From the NCBI GenBank assembly GCA_934613165.1, contig CAKTSW010000025.1:1-10817 (forward strand): a stretch of DNA of 10,817 nt, read 5' to 3'. Of this stretch, positions 7,139 to 10,817 are shown piece after piece. A program made the position numbers and the translations under genes. This stretch comes from an uncultured Ellagibacter sp. GTDB taxonomy: Bacteria; Actinomycetota; Coriobacteriia; Coriobacteriales; Eggerthellaceae. The first letter of the stretch is position 1, and each line of letters opens with the position of its first letter. Under the pieces are notes generated by a model that saw only the letters and a list, made by a program, of their open reading frames with translations, searched no databases and was not told the origin of the DNA.

Positions 7139-8389
7139 CTATTCAGCAGCCTTTTCCTCGGCCGGCTTGTCAGCCTTCTTCTCGCGCTTCTTGGCCGGCT
7201 TTTCCTCGGCCTGGATGGACTCGTCCACTTCGATCTCGTAGCCGAGTTCCTCAGCGGCAGCCTTCATGGACAGGGAGATGCGACGACGCTCGGGGCTGAT
7301 CTCCATGACCTTCACCTTGACCTCCTGGCCAGGCTTGACGACCTGAGCCGGGGTGTCGATGTGGCGCATAGCCATCTCGGAGATGTGCACCAGGCCCTCG
7401 ATGCCGTTGCCGAGTTCGATGAACGCGCCGAACGGGACGATCTTGGTGACATTGCCGTCGACGATGGAACCGACCGGGTACTCCTCGACGAGCTTGACCC
7501 ACGGATCTTCCGTGGTCTGCTTGAGGCCGAGGGAGATGCGCTCGCGCTGCAGATCGACGTCGAGAACCTCGACCTCGACCTCGTCGCCAACCTTGACGAC
7601 CTCGGACGGATGGTTGACATGGTTCCAAGAGAGCTCGGAAATGTGAACCAAGCCGTCGATACCGCCGAGATCGACGAATGCGCCGAAGTCGACGATGGAG
7701 GAAACGGTGCCCTTGAGACGCATGCCCTTGGAAAGCTTGGAGAGGATTTCGGCGCGCTCGTTCTTGCGGCCTTCCTCAAGCAGCACGCGGCGGGAAAGCA
7801 CGACGTTGTTGCGGTTGCGGTCCATTTCGATGACGCGGGCTTCGATTTCGGTGCCCAGGTACATGTCGAGGTCCTTCACGCGGCGAAGGTCCACGAGGGA
7901 AGCAGGCAGGAAGCCGCGCAGGCCGATGTCGAGGATGAGGCCGCCCTTGACGACTTCGATGACCTCGCCGGTGACCGTTTCGCCGGCCTTGAACTTCTCC
8001 TCAACGCTGATCCAAGCGCGCTCGTACTCGGCACGCTTCTTGGAGAGGATCAGACGGCCGTCCTTGTCTTCCTTCTGGAGGACGAGAGCTTCGATCTTGT
8101 CGCCGAGGCTGACGATATCGGACGGGTCGGCATCCTTGCGGATGGACAGCTCGCGAACGGGGATGACGCCCTCGCTCTTGAATCCGATGTCGACGAGCAC
8201 CTCGTCGTGCTCGATCTTCACTACCGTGCCGTCAACGAGATCGCCCTCGTCGAAGTCGGTCAGCGTGCCATCGATCAGCTTGTTCATTTCCTCGTCGGAA
8301 ACGTCAGTGAAGTCGATGACAGAAGTGTTCTTGATTTCGGTCAAAACGGACCCCTTTCGAACCTTCAAATTCCGGGGACCCTTCGCCAT
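7139..8389 (-). CDS. rpsA: 30S ribosomal protein S1
   Basis: The product, 416 residues from the ATG, has four S1 RNA-binding domains at about 49-118, 135-203, 221-290 and 307-377, then a Lys/Glu/Ala-rich tail (385-416). Four domains instead of the six of E. coli is usual in Gram-positive lineages. The last two domains carry the classic GAFVDLGGIDGLVHISE and GAFIELGNGIEGLVHISE blocks. S1 binds mRNA on the small subunit and helps translation initiation. The start is uncertain. The ATG at 8387-8389 has no Shine-Dalgarno and an in-frame TAG 12 bases upstream. A TTG at 8342-8344 has AAAGGGG six bases upstream and would give a 401-residue protein beginning MTEIKNTSVIDF. I think the TTG start is at least as likely. 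The gene is a single transcription unit with its own terminator. Confidence 0.95.
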   Translation of the reverse strand: MAKGPRNLKVRKGSVLTEIKNTSVIDFTDVSDEEMNKLIDGTLTDFDEGDLVDGTVVKIEHDEVLVDIGFKSEGVIPVRELSIRKDADPSDIVSLGDKIEALVLQKEDKDGRLILSKKRAEYERAWISVEEKFKAGETVTGEVIEVVKGGLILDIGLRGFLPASLVDLRRVKDLDMYLGTEIEARVIEMDRNRNNVVLSRRVLLEEGRKNERAEILSKLSKGMRLKGTVSSIVDFGAFVDLGGIDGLVHISELSWNHVNHPSEVVKVGDEVEVEVLDVDLQRERISLGLKQTTEDPWVKLVEEYPVGSIVDGNVTKIVPFGAFIELGNGIEGLVHISEMAMRHIDTPAQVVKPGQEVKVKVMEISPERRRISLSMKAAAEELGYEIEVDESIQAEEKPAKKREKKADKPAEEKAAE

Positions 8390-8522
8390 GATTGATTGCT
8401 ACGTGTAACCATGTTCGTACGTAGGTAGAACCGAACCGCCTTGCAGCAACCCGGTGCGCAACAAAACATGTCTCGGGGGCCAACATTACTTACTGCCTAC
8501 AGGTTTTCCCATAAGCTTGGTT

Positions 8523-8531
8523 AGTATACCA
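8523..8531 (-). promoter_or_regulatory. Extended -10 promoter for rpsA
   Basis: On the minus strand TGGTATACT is an extended -10 (TG, one base, TATACT). The -35 region is poor, which is tolerated by extended -10 promoters. Transcription would begin near 8516, leaving a leader of about 130 bases before the S1 ATG. Confidence 0.55.
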
Positions 8532-8628
8532 TGCAGTGCTCTTCGTGGAACCCATCGTTTTGCGCGCAAGGCAAACGCACAAAAGAACCCGACAAGCGCG
8601 AAAGAGGGGCCGCTTCGGCGAATCGCAC

Positions 8629-8683
8629 GTCAGGGATGTCCTTGGTGCATCCGGGCATATCGCGGTGCCCTTCGATGCCTGAC
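8629..8683. other. Foldable segment with competing hairpins
   Basis: GTCAGG (8629-8634) can pair with CCTGAC (8678-8683), closing a domain. Inside, GGGCA (8653-8657) pairs with TGCCC (8666-8670). CATC (8648-8651) can pair either with the upstream GATG (8635-8638) or, as GCATC/GATGC, with 8674-8678, giving two exclusive folds. Its expression, strand and function are unknown. Confidence 0.35.
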
Positions 8684-8757
8684 CGATTGACACGACTTTC
8701 CAAGCTGAGCAAGTCATGAGCGCTGCTTTCGGAAGCTGACCCTCCCCACGACAGGCA

Positions 8758-8983
8758 ACGACCGTTTTGCAAGCCAGAAGAGAGCCGAGCGCTCAAAAGA
8801 ACGTCCGAAATGGCAGCGTAGGACGGGTTTGCAAATCGGAAGGCTGCCGTTCGCGGAAAACGCGCCCCTTCATGGCGGCCTGCGACGGGTTTGCGAGTGA
8901 TCCTCGCGCCGCGCGCTTGCAAACCCGTCGCAGGCCGCCATTTCGAGGTCGGAAAACGCGATGTTCCTTGCAAAACCGTCATT
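8758..8983. repeat. Nested inverted repeat cluster (REP/MITE-like)
   Basis: Five copies of the motif GAC(C/G)G(G/T)TTTGCAA, one with a base change at its end, are arranged three forward (8760-8773, 8822-8835, 8884-8897) and two reverse (8916-8929, 8967-8980). The middle pair forms a perfect 23-base palindrome (8872-8894 against 8919-8941). The copy at 8810-8832 matches that arm at 19 of 23 bases and has its own GGCAGC/GCTGCC hairpin (8812-8817, 8843-8848). CGGAAAACGCG also occurs twice nearby. This looks like a dispersed intergenic repeat family, but one window cannot prove dispersal. Confidence 0.7.
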
Positions 8984-9046
8984 GGGCGCCGCCTGTGGAG
9001 CCCGCGAGATTTCCGCACGCGGTCCTCGCATGAAAAATGCGGTTTC

Positions 9047-9457
9047 TTAAGCGCAATCGGGGCATATGCCGTGGAAGATGAGGTCGTAGCCTGTTACGTT
9101 GAAGCCGTGGCTGTCTTTTATCCGGGAAAGCAGGTCGGCATCGGGCATCTCCACGTCGTACACCGCGCCGCACCTGTCGCAGATCGCGTGGAAGTGGCAA
9201 TCGCAGCGGAAATCGTAGCGGTCGGCACCGCCCGTTACGGGAATATGCAGGACCTCACCCTTCTCGGCCAGCACGCCAAGGTTGCGGTACACCGTGGCAC
9301 GCGAGATGCTCGGGTGCTTCTTGCGCACCGCCTCGTACACGTCGGCCGACGTGGGATGGTTATGAAGAGAGCGCACCGCTTCCAAAACGAGCGAGCGCTG
9401 AACGGTGTTGCGCGCGCGGGGAGCGCCGCCCTCCGCGTCGTTCGATGAAGTCGTCAT
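9047..9457 (-). CDS. perR: Fur-family metal-dependent repressor, PerR type
   Basis: The product is 136 residues. The N-terminal winged helix spans about 15-75, with SISRATVYRNLGVL (50-63) as recognition region. The structural zinc site is intact: Cys93-x-x-Cys96 and Cys132-x-x-Cys135. The five regulatory metal ligands of Bacillus PerR have counterparts here: His34, Asp82, His88, His90 and Asp101. Asp101 aligns with PerR Asp104 instead of the Glu typical of Fur, so a peroxide sensor using Fe/Mn is the best call. The ATG at 9455-9457 has AAAGG seven bases upstream; a TTG two codons earlier is too close to that site. The gene is alone on its transcript, between gene-free DNA and the nitrogen operon. 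Zur or Fur function is possible but less supported. Confidence 0.8.
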   Translation of the reverse strand: MTTSSNDAEGGAPRARNTVQRSLVLEAVRSLHNHPTSADVYEAVRKKHPSISRATVYRNLGVLAEKGEVLHIPVTGGADRYDFRCDCHFHAICDRCGAVYDVEMPDADLLSRIKDSHGFNVTGYDLIFHGICPDCA

Positions 9458-9489
9458 TCGCAAGCCTTTCGGATGTTAGCCTCATATCT

Positions 9490-9504
9490 TTATTAGGATT
9501 ATAT
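9490..9504. promoter_or_regulatory. PerR-box-like operator overlapping the -10 of the Fur-family gene
   Basis: TTATTAGGATTATAT matches 11 of the 14 defined positions of the Bacillus PerR box (TTATAAT-N-ATTATAA). On the minus strand the same bases contain a perfect -10, TATAAT (9498-9503), about 41 bases before the start codon. This arrangement predicts autorepression. Confidence 0.5.
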
Positions 9505-9536
9505 ACTATTAGAAAGCGCTTATCTCCCTAACAACC

Positions 9537-9575
9537 AAAAAACGGGGCGGCATCCCTTAAAAGGAACACCGCCCC
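9537..9575 (-). terminator. Intrinsic terminator of the amtB-PII operon
   Basis: Read on the minus strand, a 13-bp stem (9563-9575 with 9544-9556, including G-U pairs) with loop TTTTAA is followed by G and six Ts (9542-9537). It lies about 40 bases after the PII stop codon and insulates the perR-like gene. Confidence 0.9.
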
Positions 9576-9617
9576 ACGAGCGTGACGATTCGCACAGTCG
9601 CTTTGCTTCGCCTTCGC

Positions 9618-9956
9618 TTACACCGCCGCTTCCCCGCGCTCGTCGGTGCGGATGCGGATGACCTCGTCGATCGGCGAGACGAAGATCTTGCCGTCGCCGA
9701 CGTTCCCGGTGCGAGCCGTCTCGGTGATGACCTTCACCAGGCCGTCCACCTCGTCGTCGGCCACCACAAGTTCGAACCTCACCTTCGGCACCATGTTCAG
9801 CAGAACCTCGGTGCCGCGGTAGTATTCCTTCCAGCCGTGCTGGCTGCCGCACCCATTCACCTGGGAAATGGTCATGCCGCCGACCTTTTCCGCGAAGAGC
9901 GCCTCCTTAAGCGGCTCGAGCTTCTCGGGACGAACGATCGCTACGATTCTTTTCAT
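9618..9956 (-). CDS. glnK: PII nitrogen signalling protein (GlnB/GlnK family), Tyr51 replaced by Val
   Basis: The 112-residue length equals that of E. coli GlnB and the alignment needs no gap. The T-loop (about 37-55) reads GSQHGWKEYYRGTEVLLNM, the B-loop TGNVGDGKIF (83-92) keeps Lys90, and the C-terminal RIRT (101-104) is present. PII trimers bind ATP/ADP and 2-oxoglutarate and, when next to amtB, block the ammonium channel with their T-loop. Residue 51, the Tyr that is uridylylated in proteobacteria or adenylylated in some actinobacteria, is Val here, so control must be by ligands alone or at another residue such as Tyr45 or Tyr46. The ATG at 9954-9956 follows AAAGGAG with 9 bases between; a TTG directly abutting that site is not usable. 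It lies 30 bases downstream of amtB in the same operon. The symbol follows the amtB linkage; glnB is equally valid. Confidence 0.93.
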   Translation of the reverse strand: MKRIVAIVRPEKLEPLKEALFAEKVGGMTISQVNGCGSQHGWKEYYRGTEVLLNMVPKVRFELVVADDEVDGLVKVITETARTGNVGDGKIFVSPIDEVIRIRTDERGEAAV

Positions 9957-9986
9957 GTTGTTCAACTCCTTTCGAAAACGAGCCAG

Positions 9987-10817
9987 TTAGTCGAGGCCGA
10001 TGTAGGCAGGGTACGCGGATTCGCCGTGTTCCGCAACGTCAAGGCCCTGCGCTTCGGCTTCCTCGCTGACGCGGAGGCTGCCCTTGAAGCAGGCCTTCAC
10101 GATGAAGCCGATGATCACATCGAACACGCCGACGAACACGATCGTGATGAGGATGCCCAAGATCTGGCTCACGAGGAGCGACGGGTCGCCGGTGTAGATG
10201 AGGCCGCCGAAGTCGGTCCAGGAAAGCTCGGGCACGCAGAAGATGCCGGTCAGGATGCCGCCGACGATGCCGCCGACGCAGTGGCAACCGAACGCGTCAA
10301 GCGCGTCGTCGTAACCGATCTTCGCCTTGCAGAAGGAAATGGCGAAGTAGCAGATGGGCGAAACGATAAGGCCCATGACGATCGCGGCCCACGGCTCCAC
10401 GAAGCCTGCGGCAGGCGTGATGACGACGAGACCCGCGACAAGGCCGGTTGCCGCACCGACGAGGGTGGGCTTGCCCGTCTTCACGCGCTCGACGATCATC
10501 CAGGAAACGAGCGCCGCGCCGGAAGCGACCACGGTGTTGACGACCGCAAGGGCCGCCGTGCCGTCAGCCGCGAACTGGGAGCCGCCGTTGAAGCCGAACC
10601 AGCCGAACCACAGAAGCGCTGCGCCCAAAGCCACGAACGGAACGTTGTGCGGGCGGTAGCTCATCATGCCGAAGCCCTTGCGCTTGCCGAGCAGCAGGCA
10701 GAGGATAAGCCCGGTCAAGCCGGAGGAGATGTGCACGACGTCGCCGCCTGCGAAGTCGAGCGCGCCGATGGTGTCGCCGATGAGCGAGCCGTCGCCGCCC
10801 CACACCATGTGGGCGAG
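9987..10817 (-). CDS. amtB: Ammonium transporter, C-terminal 276 residues (5' end outside window)
   Basis: This is the C-terminal two-thirds of an Amt/MEP/Rh-family channel that moves ammonium across the cytoplasmic membrane. The fragment begins LAHMVWGGDG and runs off the right edge. The two pore histidines are present: one in GGDVVHISSG (fragment residue 29), the other in DAFGCHCVGG (residue 179). They are 150 residues apart, the same spacing as His168 and His318 in E. coli AmtB. About seven hydrophobic segments are visible. The conserved cytoplasmic tail RVSEEAEAQGLDVAEHGESAYP, which docks PII, is complete (shown here in two parts: RVSEEAEAQG and LDVAEHGESAYP). Co-transcription with the PII gene 30 bases downstream is the usual arrangement. 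Confidence 0.95.
   Translation of the reverse strand, partial: LAHMVWGGDGSLIGDTIGALDFAGGDVVHISSGLTGLILCLLLGKRKGFGMMSYRPHNVPFVALGAALLWFGWFGFNGGSQFAADGTAALAVVNTVVASGAALVSWMIVERVKTGKPTLVGAATGLVAGLVVITPAAGFVEPWAAIVMGLIVSPICYFAISFCKAKIGYDDALDAFGCHCVGGIVGGILTGIFCVPELSWTDFGGLIYTGDPSLLVSQILGILITIVFVGVFDVIIGFIVKACFKGSLRVSEEAEAQGLDVAEHGESAYPAYIGLD

Larger units (their letters stand above)
8390..9046. other. 657-base gene-free region between rpsA and the Fur-family gene
   Basis: I find no credible protein gene here. Open frames on both strands have low-complexity, Arg-rich or Cys-rich translations without family features. The part nearest rpsA holds its promoter and leader (8390-8531). Next comes a stretch able to fold into hairpins (8600-8690), then a cluster of inverted repeats (8758-8983). 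I do not recognise a tRNA, tmRNA, 6S, SRP or RNase P RNA. Confidence 0.7.

Noticed and set aside
7100..8395. 431-residue open frame on the plus strand opposite rpsA
   Set aside because: It is an Asp/Leu-rich mirror of the S1 coding sequence with no family features; S1 on the other strand is unmistakable.
8521..9018. 165-residue minus-strand open frame across the repeat region
   Set aside because: It covers the palindromic repeats and the rpsA promoter, and its translation is Arg/Ser-rich with no recognisable domain or good start.
9027..9041. Terminator for the perR-like gene (CGCAT/ATGCG hairpin)
   Set aside because: It has only 5 bp and no T-run; too weak to call.
8390..9046. tRNA-Sec or another known structural RNA in the long intergenic region
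   Set aside because: I could not find an acceptor-stem/CCA arrangement or the conserved cores of tmRNA, SRP, 6S or RNase P RNA.
1..10817. CRISPR array, insertion sequence or prophage
   Set aside because: There are no regularly spaced direct repeats, transposase, integrase or phage-like genes.

Overview
The window looks like chromosomal DNA of a GC-rich anaerobic actinobacterium, most likely of the class Coriobacteriia and probably the family Eggerthellaceae. This placement is an inference. It rests on a Tat-exported molybdenum oxidoreductase operon with its own TorD-type chaperones, a divergent multi-membrane-segment protein of the LuxR-receptor kind common in that family, the overall base composition, and the style of the ribosomal protein S1. 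There is no phage, plasmid or CRISPR signature.

Left half (1-6954): a respiratory reductase locus. A truncated membrane protein gene (2-553, minus) diverges from a three-gene operon resembling tetrathionate reductase: catalytic subunit (812-3916), four-cluster ferredoxin subunit (3931-4548) and NrfD-type membrane subunit (4555-5430). A TorD/DmsD-like chaperone gene follows (5561-6226). A second, unrelated-looking TorD-family gene (6295-6954, minus) converges on it, and the two share a perfect bidirectional terminator.

The main discovery is in the catalytic subunit. Its reading frame is interrupted by one TGA (1592-1594), with no frame change and unbroken homology on both sides. The TGA lies exactly where this family carries its molybdenum-ligating Cys. 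Eleven bases after it begins a 7-bp hairpin with a G in the second loop position, which fits a bacterial SECIS element. The gene is therefore best read as one 1034-residue selenoprotein with Sec261 as Mo ligand, not as a pseudogene or two genes.

Right half (6955-10817): core functions, all on the minus strand. These are ribosomal protein S1 (7139-8389) with its terminator and promoter; a 657-bp gene-free stretch with nested inverted repeats and a foldable RNA-like segment; a PerR-type Fur-family regulator (9047-9457) with a PerR-box-like site over its own -10; and an amtB-PII nitrogen operon (9618-10817) ending in a strong terminator. The PII protein has Val at position 51, so it lacks the usual Tyr modification site. 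The amtB gene runs off the right edge.

Together, the left genes would form a periplasm-facing, quinol-linked Mo/Se reductase with maturation factors and a probable local regulator. The right genes handle translation, peroxide/metal sensing and ammonium uptake. The selenocysteine machinery (selA, selB, selD, tRNA-Sec) is not in this window.
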